Assembly (NCBI GenBank): GCA_012934845.2
Contig: WNNJ02000150.1
Location: forward strand, 1-64,000
Origin: Pomphorhynchus laevis
Lineage: Eukaryota > Acanthocephala > Palaeacanthocephala > Echinorhynchida > Pomphorhynchidae
Length of the DNA stretch: 64,000 nucleotides
Direction of reading: 5' to 3'
The stretch's first letter is position 1, and each line of letters opens with the position of its first letter. The position numbers and the translations under genes are program-made. Below are positions 54,301 through 63,007 of this stretch, in pieces. The notes beneath the pieces were generated by a model. It made no database searches. It was not told the origin of the DNA and saw only the letters and a list, made by a program, of their open reading frames with translations.

Positions 54301-55892
54301 TTGTCTTCCCTACCAATTACTTCGGTTTTTTTCCAGTTAATAGACAGTCCAATCGCAGGAAAATTAGCAGCAAGACGAGCCAGAGCCTCGCCCACCGCAA
54401 TAGGAGTACCGCCGATTATTCCGTCGTCGAGGTACCACCTATTTAAGCTGACACCTTCAATCTCCGATATCTGGACCACAATCGGATCAATCGCCAGGCA
54501 AAATAGAACTGGACCAAGAGGATCTCCTTGTTGTACCCCTCTTCGAGACTGAAGAGGTTTCAGGCTACCGAACCGAAGGCTTGAGGTAGTGCCGTAGCAC
54601 CATGATGTCCAACGACTAATTTCTGGAAAATTCTTATCGATCGCGTTGACGAAGGAATCCCGGTTCAGCGTGTTAAAAGCATTAGCCAAGTCGATTTTAG
54701 CCCAAACCCAATTAACATTTTGATCATGAAGTTGTTGTAGCCGACGTGCTTGATGTACTATCTGTTCCATTCCGTTTGGCGTCGCTACACCGAGCTGGTG
54801 CGGATGGAGGGATTCGGCAAATCGCTGTCGAAGTTTGGAGCAAATACACTTAGCGCAAAGACGACGTAATGTCTCCCCAATGGCAATGGGGCGGATCCCT
54901 CCATCTGGTTTGTTCAATGCCATGAGATTAGCACCGGCGACAAAGGGCACGAGGTCGTTCGGGAGAGTACCAGCGATCATGTTGTTGACTAGTGATGTTA
55001 GGCGTTGAAGCAAAACCCCGTGATCTACCGACAGCATATCTCGAATATGTTCTGCCCTCAAACCTAAACAGCCAGGAGAGGAAGAGGGTGGGAATGATGA
55101 TACTGCGGCCTCAACTATGTCTGAGTCAACCGACAAGGGGGTATTCAAAGATGGCTGTCCAGGACTTTGGAGAACATCATGTAAGGGGTGTAGCTCTGTC
55201 AGTTTACCGCGTAAAGATTCTGAAAATTCGCATGCACTATTCGACGTAAGGCGGCGCATCGCTTTTCCGAAATTGCCATTTCTCGCCAATTCGATGACTT
55301 CCATAAATTCATTTTTCTTATCATTAGTTCCTCTGAATTTCCTGGATGATCGAAGCCCCGAAGAGGAAAGGCAATCACGCTCTCTTCCATTTTCGAATTT
55401 GTCTATAAGCGCGTTGATATTAGATCTAGTGTTGTCTCCGGCATGGTGCCGATCTGAGGAAGTCTGTAGGCATAGCTTCGGAAAGCACAGCAAACGCTCC
55501 CAATCGTTGGATGAATTTGAGCACAATGCCTCTAGAATTAAAGAGGAAAAAACATTGGCAACTCGGCGGCGGAGATTCCAAGGAATGTGCTTGATCGTGT
55601 TAACTGGTTCCATCCAAACCCTATGAAGAAGCTCGAAGGATCTCTTTTGATTTTCGCAGCAGGAACTGTCTATCTTTTCAAACTGAAACGATGTCTTCGA
55701 GGTGTTCTCGTTAGCTTCTAAAAACTCAGGTATTGTGTCAGTTGATGCGATAACGTTGTGAGAGCTGGCTGTCGGTAGATGTCCTGATCCTGAGCAGCGC
55801 AAGTTCACAGGTCCGTGTACCCGAAGATGACCTGATGCGTTAAGGCGAAACGATCCGCCACAGACTGCGCAACTAGCCGTATTCGCTTGCAT
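51306..55892 (-). CDS. RLE-type LINE protein (zinc finger, RT, endonuclease) fused in frame to ubiquilin
   Basis: One uninterrupted 1528-aa ORF. Residues about 1-40: zinc-finger-like CAVCGG...HLRVHG...C. RT at about 300-560: GGIRPIAIGETLRRL, KIDLANAFNTLNR (motif A), RRGVQQGDPLGPVLFCLAID (B), RWYLDDG near 485-490 (C), LSINWKKTEVIG (D). RLE at about 780-900: CRRC...HALTC...GIRHD zinc knuckle, ERPADILF and VDFAVTN nuclease core. LFQRLSVALMRGNAKAI ends the LINE-like part near residue 1000. From about 1095 the protein is ubiquilin: STI1-type RLMSNPALL, NNPDLMCQTMEM, RNHDRALINLERLPSGY, FQEPMLNVAHEQFGDNP, and a C-terminal UBA domain (LVQMQTLGFHSRDTNLEELA). The N-terminal ubiquitin-like domain is missing. 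Ubiquilins carry ubiquitinated clients to the proteasome. The ubiquilin section is more AT-rich, suggesting a separate origin. Confidence 0.9.
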   Translation of the reverse strand: MQANTASCAVCGGSFRLNASGHLRVHGPVNLRCSGSGHLPTASSHNVIASTDTIPEFLEANENTSKTSFQFEKIDSSCCENQKRSFELLHRVWMEPVNTIKHIPWNLRRRVANVFSSLILEALCSNSSNDWERLLCFPKLCLQTSSDRHHAGDNTRSNINALIDKFENGRERDCLSSSGLRSSRKFRGTNDKKNEFMEVIELARNGNFGKAMRRLTSNSACEFSESLRGKLTELHPLHDVLQSPGQPSLNTPLSVDSDIVEAAVSSFPPSSSPGCLGLRAEHIRDMLSVDHGVLLQRLTSLVNNMIAGTLPNDLVPFVAGANLMALNKPDGGIRPIAIGETLRRLCAKCICSKLRQRFAESLHPHQLGVATPNGMEQIVHQARRLQQLHDQNVNWVWAKIDLANAFNTLNRDSFVNAIDKNFPEISRWTSWCYGTTSSLRFGSLKPLQSRRGVQQGDPLGPVLFCLAIDPIVVQISEIEGVSLNRWYLDDGIIGGTPIAVGEALARLAANFPAIGLSINWKKTEVIGREDKVDLIKNRCPWITLVNTTKNFTILGSPIGSKEHCSGYLVDVVLPSLRQTLDSLENLPDPQVAFILLRSCASAPRVNHLMRTIDPAFAEEFFRLFDRLILKCFSNITSIQPDKWAWMQACLPLKMGGLDLRSCFQHSQAAFLSSVDTVASQLNLDPLTFPGYEFVKSIIPQHVGNPQTNQRGLSCHIDEVSRSRLLENADRFNTARLLAVSCPHACAWLQAVPSKATHMNLAPNEFVVLLRLWLGLSLWNSDYRCRRCLRMADKFGFHALTCQFGGHPGIRHDSLRDTVFQAAVSAGLRVAKEVPNLIRGLRERPADILFYKDPPLAVDFAVTNPQQNAYISMASEIPGYAASKYATCVKERKYKRKLEENGYSFTAAVVETYGGWNPQGEKLIRFIARSMSCRNGTPYCSTAGQLFQRLSVALMRGNAKAILKSLDEMGQPLLEKSLGFCDDPSPRLFSLSNLAQPEAQSVEIVHDSNIRSASVVKGDHSEVDMPVLQLMSPRRPSAYHSTSKQSNNASLSLQQSPTIKEGLISLQPNIDQHTYGTATLSRLTLAPFLNLPFGNSNCTEIQQNIFGTIQTNPHAVQNLLSNNLAQRLMSNPALLSSIKLNNPQMQRVREQNHVVSQFVNNPDLMCQTMEMIRIPTTIQEITRNHDRALINLERLPSGYKVRQRIYRDFQEPMLNVAHEQFGDNPLNTYSSSSGTANTSQVGTENTNLLPNPVASQNTTFQIDSSSSYVSNSNRLESPLQSTSSENTNRYSTMNPQQLLVVDAENPLMLFDMLRASSFNPNMNNSLCDPGILLNLLKILLNLLRTYEFIQDEGQREQVHRVIHEFMSQWPIPEICALCTNTRALRTIVQILKNLIRLRDTSPQVYSQLISSNISGLVDNQMNSQPTSSDVDSFRSPSNRQTAYATTVFQNLQYSNQDYTASLFQPLDRLHLQQHQPTNQQPNQTQEHLYASELVQMQTLGFHSRDTNLEELAASMGDAKMAVERNEDFD

Positions 55893-56189
55893 GTTATCCC
55901 AAGCTCGGTTTTGTATTAATTAATTGTAAGCCGTTGGTTCGAAGCTGATTATGTTTTGCTTGTAAAGTTTGTTTCGTGTGTATATTAATCTTGTGTATAT
56001 TAATCTCTCAAACTTGTAAGTATGTAAGTATTTAACAATCAAGACAATTTTAGCTAGTGCAATTTTGAGCTACATCACAAACTATACAATTTTTTCTGTT
56101 ACATTTAAAAGATCTAAAATTGAAATCATTAGTACAAAACCACATTCATATGTGGTTTTTGTACTGCGTCAATCGTATTTAGTAGTTCA
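55893..56189. promoter_or_regulatory. Intergenic region between divergent ORFs, with a hairpin
   Basis: Separates the minus-strand fusion ORF from a plus-strand LINE ORF1. It includes a direct repeat of TGTGTATATTAATCT and a near-perfect palindrome at about 56130-56165 (AGTACAAAACCACA mirrored by TGTGGTTTTTGTACT around TTCATA). No HDV-like ribozyme fold, as found at the 5' end of R2-type LINEs, was recognisable. Whether it has promoter function is unknown. Confidence 0.4.
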
Positions 56190-57140
56190 TTGACATCAGC
56201 AAAGGACAATGCTTATTTTAACTTAAAGACACCCAAGTTTCAAAAACAAATTATTGACAAAGAATCTAGCAAATGCCAGAGCAAAATCACTACGCTGATG
56301 TCGTTACACGTCAATTCAAATAAGGAACCAGACGTAATAGATGCTTCAAGTTCGACTCGCATTTGGACACGAGGGCATAAACATTCACGGACGGTGTATA
56401 AACAAAGAAGAAATATCAATGACAGCACTGTGACGGCAAACGACAAGGATAAAGTTACACCTGAGAATATTCCTAAATGGCCTTCACCTTTATCTGACAT
56501 ATTCGCGGAACACAGTCCTAAGAACCACAATATATTGATTTCTACTCCTGTTCGACCAAATAATGTATTGAAGCAGCCTTTAAGTAGAATGCAGACTAGA
56601 GACGATAATAAAGTGTGCAATGATGTGGCAGTCGGAAATGAAAATGAACTGAAATCCAAGGATTTGACAGATAAGACATTTGTTGAAATTATCAATATTA
56701 GGAATCGTGCTAGAAACAGAAATAATTGCGTAATTTTTGCTAACATCACTGAATCTTCTGCAGACAACGTTCAGACCCGTGTGGATGATGACGTAGTTTC
56801 TATTCGTAAGGTCTTTTCGGATATATTCGTTCAGGGTGAAGAGGATATTGCGCGTAGTCTCAATGTCAAAAGCTTATTTCGTCTTGGTAAAAAAGCACAA
56901 CACAAACCACGATTACTTAAAGTAGTATTTGATTCTGCAGATAATACAAGAGCAGTTTTAGCTAGAGGTTATCGCTTGAAAGGTAAGACGACAAAAATTT
57001 TTAAAGATCTCTCGGTTGAGGAAAGATTGTTGCTTAATAATGCTCGTGCTAATGTAGCATTTATAAGATCGAATGGAGAGAGTGATCTAATGATAAGAAA
57101 TTTTCGAGTAGTTCGTCGGCGACCATTCGTGCGTTGGTGA
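56190..57140 (+). CDS. LINE ORF1 protein (CR1/Jockey-like)
   Basis: A 316-aa ORF, basic and Ser/Thr/Asn-rich in its N-terminal half. The C-terminal half resembles the nucleic-acid-binding part of CR1-type ORF1 proteins: NNCVIFANITES, a segment ending SLFRLGKK, PRLLKVVFDSADNTRAVL, LKGKTTKIFKDLSVEERLLL, and SDLMIRNFRVVRRRPF. It is intact, and its stop (57138-57140) overlaps the start of the ORF2 frame. ORF1 proteins coat LINE RNA. This is probably the same family as the ORF2 at 14354-16873, judged by the matching APE section downstream. Confidence 0.75.
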   Translation: MTSAKDNAYFNLKTPKFQKQIIDKESSKCQSKITTLMSLHVNSNKEPDVIDASSSTRIWTRGHKHSRTVYKQRRNINDSTVTANDKDKVTPENIPKWPSPLSDIFAEHSPKNHNILISTPVRPNNVLKQPLSRMQTRDDNKVCNDVAVGNENELKSKDLTDKTFVEIINIRNRARNRNNCVIFANITESSADNVQTRVDDDVVSIRKVFSDIFVQGEEDIARSLNVKSLFRLGKKAQHKPRLLKVVFDSADNTRAVLARGYRLKGKTTKIFKDLSVEERLLLNNARANVAFIRSNGESDLMIRNFRVVRRRPFVRW

Positions 57141-57842
57141 GTTTGGAGAGTTCTTCGAGGGATTCCATTTTACAATTAGAAAATCTAGCGCGCATTGATA
57201 TCACATCCAACATTACTACTCAATTACCATCTGCTTCTGGTATTAGTGTCGCCTATACTAATTTAAGGAGTATTTTACCAAAATTTGATGAACTTAAGGC
57301 ATGGGTCATCTTAAATAAACCAGCGATCATGGCTTTCACTGAAACATGACTGCATCGTGATATCCCCGATGGTTTAATTGCTATTATGGGATATAATTTG
57401 GTGAGAGCTGATAGAGAGTCTCGGAAGGGTGGAGGTGTTGCGCTATATATTACGACATCCTTAAACATTACTTCCACTCGTAATTTTAAAAATGAACTGG
57501 GCACGTGTGAGTTTCTCTCAGTCATTGTTTCACACTTCGGAGGTCCCTTAGGTATTGCCGTGTGCTACAGGTCGCCGCAATCATCCGTATTGAGTCATGA
57601 ATTCTCTACACTAATTAGTCACTGTTCTGAGCTTGAAGAATATCTACTAGTTGGCGATTTTAATATACCCTCAGCTGGTCACATCGGGATTACGTTTTGG
57701 ATAGTATTTCTTCCAAGTCAGATGTGGATTTGTGGAATTTTCTTACAAATGATCTCATGTTAGAGCAACATGTGCATTCGCCCACCAGATTCGGGCAAAA
57801 CCAGGAATCTTGTCTAGATTTGGTATTTTCCAAATTAATTAC
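57134..57842 (+). pseudogene. LINE ORF2, endonuclease part, broken
   Basis: The frame begins in overlap with the ORF1 stop (no clear ATG; perhaps reinitiation). APE motifs: YTNLRSILPKFDEL, IMAFTET followed by an internal stop at 57347-57349, then NLVRADRESRKGGGVALYI, GIAVCYRSP, LLVGDFNIP. After a frameshift near 57670 it continues DLWNFLTNDLMLEQHVHSPT and CLDLVFSKL until about 57842, where an RLE-like fragment takes over. The RT is absent. The aligned part matches 14450-14650 of the LINE in the satellite. Confidence 0.8.
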
Positions 57843-57844
57843 AA

Positions 57845-59145
57845 GTGTGGGTAATATGTGGGTAATATAACATATCAGGGAGATGTCTTCGCAATGGCTG
57901 CTGTTGCATCGACCACGCTACCATTATTACTTCGTATCAAAGAAAAGTTCCCAAGAATTCATCAATACTGGTATGCTGACGACGGCAACTTCGTCGGAAG
58001 CCTTTCTGAAGTAAATATGGCATTCGAATTGCTCCAACAAATTGGTCCGGAATACGGATTTTACATAAACGTAAAAAAATAACGTCTATACAAACGGGAT
58101 TAACGCAGCGTCGCTTTTAAATCAATTTGAAGATATTCAGGTCCCAATTAACGATAGAGGGTTATCAGTATTAGGATCTCCTATCGGTAACGAAACGTTC
58201 GTGAAAGATTTTGTTCACAAAACCACTAAATTAATGATCAACACCATCGCTCGTCTTACTGAAGTTAGACACACTGATCTTCATATTGCATATGCAGTGT
58301 TAACCAGATCTATTTAGCACAAGTGGAATAATCTCCAGAGATCTTGTGTTTGCGACGCTGATTGGCTTCTTCCACTGGTTTCGTCAATCAGGTCAATGCT
58401 AAAATGTTTAATTGGATCCGATCCAGCTAGTGACGATATTTTATGGCAAATTTACAGTCTAAGTGTACTAAACGGTGGTATTGCTATCAAATATCCAAGT
58501 ACTTACTTAGACGGTAAATATGAAGCCTCCCGTAGATTATGTAAGCATTACACAGATGGTCTCACAGATATTGACGTCAATCTTAGGCAATTAACCGTTT
58601 ATAAAGAGATTCAAAAAATCGAATATCTAAAGAACAGCACGAGCGATATCGCCTAATGCAAACCCTTGATCCGGTCCTAAAAAGTTCCATCGAGCACGCA
58701 TCAGTAAACGGATCATCCGCTTGGTTGACCGTATTTCCAACGCAAAATACACAAACGAGAATAAGCAGCACTGCTTTTCGTGACTCAATTTTAGCAAGGT
58801 ATGGATGGTACACTTCCAACAGATGCTCCCGGAACATGCCAGTGTGGTGAGGCAAACTCTATCTCCCATGCATTCTCGTGTCCAGTTGGCGGATTGCCTT
58901 CAATAAGACACGAAGTAATTCGGGATTTCCTCGCAGTAAAGTTAACAGATGTGTGTCACAACGTCCAAATTGAGCCTAATCTGAGTCCAATCAGTGAAAG
59001 TGTCAAATTTCGCAATCGCACAACTACAACTGATCCTGAAGCAAGATTAGATATCTCATGTTCATACCTTTTAAGAGACAGAACAGAGCGTACTCTCATA
59101 GATATCTGCGTTTTTAATGCCCACGCTCCATCTAACTCCTCCAAG
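57845..59145 (+). pseudogene. RLE-like retroelement RT plus endonuclease fragment (family B, copy 2)
   Basis: Starts inside the RT: GDVFAMAAVASTTLPLL (motif B), YWYADDGNFVGSL with intact YADD, IGPEYGFYINVKK, then thumb pieces (58396-58656), NGSSAWLTVFP, and the C-terminal CQCGEANSISHAFSCP...SIRHEVIRDFL knuckle with ARLDIS and RTERTLIDICVFNAHAPSN as nuclease core. It is split by several frameshifts and ends at about 59145 where a CR1-like LINE begins. Compared with copy 1 at 47745-49310, motif C is intact here. Confidence 0.7.
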
Positions 59146-59149
59146 AGTC

Positions 59150-60425
59150 TCGATTCATGCCTTCCGCTCTAATCACTCCACAGAAATCGCCTGCATGAAA
59201 GTTTACAACGACTTACTCATTTCTCGAAACAAGGCTCTATATAGTGTTCTCATCTCCCTCGACCTCTCCTCCGCATTTAACATTGTCGACCACTCCGTCC
59301 TCCTTTCTCACCGTCGTTATGATTACGGATTTTCTTCCTTCTCCGTAGTATGGTTTGTCTCATATCTATCCGACCGTTCTTTTCGCGTCTGTACTAATTC
59401 ATCACCCTCCCCTCCCATCCCTATCTTTTGCGGGGTCCGACAAGGTTCAGTCCTAGGTCCCCTGCTTTTCTCTCTTCTGCTTGGCGATCTCTCACCGTTT
59501 ATCAAACCTTACTCTTTTAACGTCATGCAATACGCCGATGACATCATCATCTATGCTCATGCACCCGAACATCGCATACACGATATCGGCATTTCTGACT
59601 CCAACTGTCTTTATTCTATCTACAAACGTCTCTCCAGTCTCCGTCTCGTTCTAAACCAAGACAAGTACAAAATAATGTGGATCCTCCCCCGTAAACCAAA
59701 CATATCTCCTCCCACTGTATATTTTGCCTCATCGATCATCCCTGTAGTCCACAATCTCACTTTCTTAGGCTTCCATTTCGATGATCACTTTTCCCTTAAA
59801 CCCTTCGTCTGTGACTAGGTCCGCTCGTCTAACTTAATTCTTCGTGAAATTCGTCGTATCCGCCCGCTTATCGACTTCCGTTCTTGTATTTCTCTTCTTT
59901 CATCGCTTCTTTTCCCTAAAATCGATTACTGCCTTAGCCTTTTCACCAATTCTCCAAAATCCATCATCCTACCCCTACAACGAATAATCAACACCGCCGT
60001 TCAAGTGCTCTTTCATCTCAGTCGCTTCAGACACACATCCACATATTTACCCAACTCTTCTGGCCCACCATCCACATCCGCATCAAACTCCGCCTTCTCC
60101 TAGTAACTTTTCATCTCATCGCTGTCAGCTCCCCATTGTTCATCAACCTCCCTTTCTTAGATGAAACTCGCACCACCTCGATATCGCTGCGTTCCTGTCA
60201 GTCCCTCTTACTACACTTCAACAACTACTGTCTCTGATCCTTCCTCGTCGCCGCCCCACTCGCCTGGAATCAACTCCCTCTCGACGTCCGCCGCGCTCCC
60301 TCCTTTATCACATTCAAACACCTCCCCCGTTCACACCTTCTCGACACATGAGTTACATTTTTGTTTTGTTGTGGTCATGTAAGCGTGCGCTAGCACGCAT
60401 TTGTCACGTTAAAAAAATCTTGAGA
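59150..60425 (+). mobile_element. CR1-like LINE family A, 3' half (copy 2)
   Basis: The RT frame at 59117-59818 contains LISLDLSSAFNIVDHSVLL, GVRQGSVLGPLLFSLLLGDL (an R replaces the usual P in GVPQG), and MQYADDIIIYAHAPEH with intact YADD. It then decays through the thumb (TVYFASSIIPVVHNLTFLGF) to the 3' end near 60420 (GTGGTCATGTAAGC). Closely similar to 39540-40800, and better preserved. The 5' end is joined to the RLE-like fragment at 59150. Confidence 0.85.
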
Positions 60426-61461
60426 TTGTGAAGAGATAAATATGTTATTGTGGGATAGGGTATAGACGATTTGAGAAAGGCAGAGCGAAGAAGGGAGAGG
60501 CCAATATTTCTCCAAGGGCGACGTAGGATTGTAGGTGTGTGATGAGGGGTGTGGTTGTGAGTGAGATCAAGGGTGACGAGAAAGTGATCGGATAGACCAG
60601 GATCAGAGATGGACAGTAAGGTGTAGGCAGCAAAATTATCGGGGACAGCGATGATGTCGAGTGCCCCACCAAGGATATGTGTGGGGGCTGTGGAGATTAG
60701 TTTGTAATTGTAGTTTGGATAGAATGTTGATGAACCAGATAAAATCCGTGAAAGAGGGGCGGTCTAGGCGGATGTTGAAGTCGCCAAGAACGATTGAAGG
60801 GATTGAGGACAGAGAACAGTGAGACAGAACGTCAGCGAGTTAGGTAACAAATAAGGATGTAGGAGCTGATGAACCAGGACGGTATAAAATGGCGAGATCT
60901 AGAGTGATCGGGTAGAAGAAGGACAAGTGAGCAATTCACAAGAGCAAGGATTGAAAGGGGGATTGATTTTGCGAAGAGACGCGGGGTGAAGCGCGAATGC
61001 GACGATGCCGCCATGATTAGAGAATTTAGAAGGGTATGAACTGGGGGGATTCGACTTGGGAGCAACCGGCAGCGAGCAGACGGCGAATGGAAAAGTCGTC
61101 GGAATCTGAGTGCCAGGATTCGGTGAGGCAGAAGAGATCGATGGATTGCTTGGTGAATAGGTTGAGGATAAGATCGGATTTATTGAGAATAGATCTAGTG
61201 TTGAGGAGGCCGAGGCGGAAACCTTGTGTGGTGATGATAGGGGCTAGTGGAGAAGACACATAGGGGAGATGGAGCGCCATCAAATTTTTGGGGGGTGTGG
61301 ACAACTTGAAAATTTCCGTCGATGTTTCGGATGGTTAGAGATGTTTCGCCGTTTTCCTCGCGACGGCGTTTTTCGATTCGGGCATATGAGAGTTGAGTGA
61401 TTTCGGATGGGGTGCGATCGGGGAAAATGCGAGTTACTGAAGAGGACATGAGTTTGAATCG

Positions 61462-61830
61462 TTAGGAGAGGACAGAAGACGCGTGAGAGCAATGCTTGAA
61501 AACAATTTTTAGGAGAGGGGGCTGGGAAGGATTAGATTGAGAAGATTTATTTAGGCGGATGAATGCGACAGGAGAGATGTTGTTGAAAAATGATTGTTTA
61601 TCCTCGGGAACAAGAAACGAAAGATTGGATCTGAATGCGGAAACATCGTGGTCGAGACGTGCTTGTGGAGATAAAGAGGTGAAAGGAGTGATATTTGTGA
61701 CGAGGACGCAACGATCGCGAGAAGTAAAGCGATGACGTAAAGGAGGACGAGTAACGTGAGTAGGTGAAATCACGATAGGAGAGCTGGGAGTTGAGGATAT
61801 CAAGGGAGTAGGTTTAACAGCGGAAGACAA
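61462..61830 (-). pseudogene. LINE family A ORF1, central part
   Basis: A 122-codon frame rich in Ser, Pro and Thr, with CVLVTNITPF, DHDVSAFRSNLSFLVPEDK, VAFIRLNK and PPLLKIVFK. The last two resemble the RNA-binding half of CR1-type ORF1 (compare FRLGKK and PRLLKVVF in the ORF1 at 56190). Confidence 0.6.
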
Positions 61831-61933
61831 AGAGGATTTGGATAATAGAGAGGGTGGTGAGCAATGTGAGGAAAGGTTATGAGTGGAAGGATTGTGGAGG
61901 TTGGTGGAGGTGATTTTGATTGAGGGATGTAGG

Positions 61934-62263
61934 TTATTGAGAAACGAGACAGAAGGAAGATACAGGGGTGTCGGGAAGTGAATACATGGGATTAGAAGTG
62001 CATGCGATGACAGGATCAGTGGGTTGACAATGAATATCAGAAACGACTAAGATGGTTTGATTGGACACGTTGGAGGTTGATATGTTCTTATGGGCGAGGT
62101 CGCGTATGAGTTTGTTGGCACAAAAGCAGCATAGGAAGTCTTCTTTAGACTTACTGCTGTCGCAAGCGATTGTAGTCCAGACGCTGCAGTGGTTTGTCGA
62201 GCACTGTACTTGTAGTGGAACACAGTTGGTGTCGGTCATAACTGTCTTCTTACGTCCTCCCAT
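61934..62263 (-). pseudogene. LINE family A ORF1 start with PHD-like zinc finger
   Basis: A 109-codon frame beginning MGGRKKTVM. Spacing CVPLQVQC...C...W...AC...FLCCFC resembles the Cys-rich half of a PHD finger, a domain known from ORF1 proteins of several CR1-type LINEs. It is followed by a Ser/Thr/Pro-rich stretch. A start codon and open frame make this the probable ORF1 N-terminus. It is not continuous with the next piece. Confidence 0.55.
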
Positions 62264-62298
62264 CGACTTCCTTGTGTGTTAAAACTGTTAAATTTGCT

Positions 62299-62395
62299 GG
62301 ATTGATCTGGAACTGGATGGATCCGGAACTGGATTGATCTGGAATTGGATTGATCTGGAACTGGATTGATCTGGAACTGAATTGATTGTATGTAT
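62299..62395. repeat. 16-bp minisatellite, about 6 units
   Basis: GGATTGATCTGGAACT repeats with small variations immediately upstream (5') of the inverted LINE family A ORF1 start, so it may be part of that element's 5' UTR. Two more related motifs (GATCTGAAAGC) are near 62603-62630. Confidence 0.85.
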
Positions 62396-63000
62396 TTTAG
62401 ATCTCAAACTTATTTAAGGTTGATATCCATTGCAATTGCAGCATTTCAATACATTGTCAGGACGTCCTTTAGGCATTTAATGTGTATATATTAATTGTAT
62501 AAGTAGCTTTAATTGTGAGAATTTTTTAACCAATATTTTTTTTGTATTAATAATAGTTACTGATCGAGAATATTTCTCGTTAAATTTTTTTATATTTATC
62601 TGATCTGAAAGCTGGACGATCTGAAAGCCGGACGATTGTATGTTTATTAGATATCAAACTTTTTTAAGGTATTAAACTCTTTTTAATAAAAAGAGTTTTC
62701 AAACTCTTTTTATTATTAATTAATAATAATTTAAAAAATAAAAATAAAAATATTATTGATATATGATTTTCTATTAACTAATCTGTATTGTGTTGTTTTA
62801 GATTGATTTTGATAAAGCTTATCTTGGAAAGCTCTCTTTTATTACAATTATTTATTACAAGACTTTGACACATAAGAGTCATTTTGTTTGATCACAATAT
62901 TAAGAAAAGGAAAAAAAGAAAGAAAAGAAAGAAAGAAAAAAAGTAGTTTAGCAATAATAAATTGTCACATAGTTATATATTTCCTGCAAAGAATCTTCTC
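62396..63000. other. AT-rich stretch with simple repeats
   Basis: No gene seen. It contains ATTAAACTCTTTTTAATAAAAAGAGTTT-type inverted sequence near 62672-62700 and a purine run (AAAGAAAGAAAAG) near 62910-62940. Confidence 0.5.
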
Positions 63001-63007
63001 TTTTTAT

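Larger units (their letters stand above)
60430..62275 (-). mobile_element. CR1-like LINE family A, 5' half, inverted
   Basis: Minus-strand pieces: ORF1-like 62263-61934 and 61830-61462, then the start of ORF2 with an APE-type opening (61304-61026: LGLLNTRSILNKSDLILNLF, IDLFCLTESWHSD) and a decayed endonuclease down to about 60445 (SLSPIILLPTPYCPSLILVY, also seen in copy 1 at 38500). This is the 5' half matching the 3' half at 59150-60425, but in opposite orientation and placed downstream of it. Confidence 0.75.

Noticed and set aside
51306-55892. Host ubiquilin gene with a LINE in an intron
   Set aside because: Both halves are in a single open frame without splice-site-like breaks at the boundary, and the UBL-coding part is not seen upstream.
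55893-56189. HDV-like 5' ribozyme of an R2-type LINE
   Set aside because: I could not build the nested double-pseudoknot helices from this sequence; only a simple palindrome is clear.
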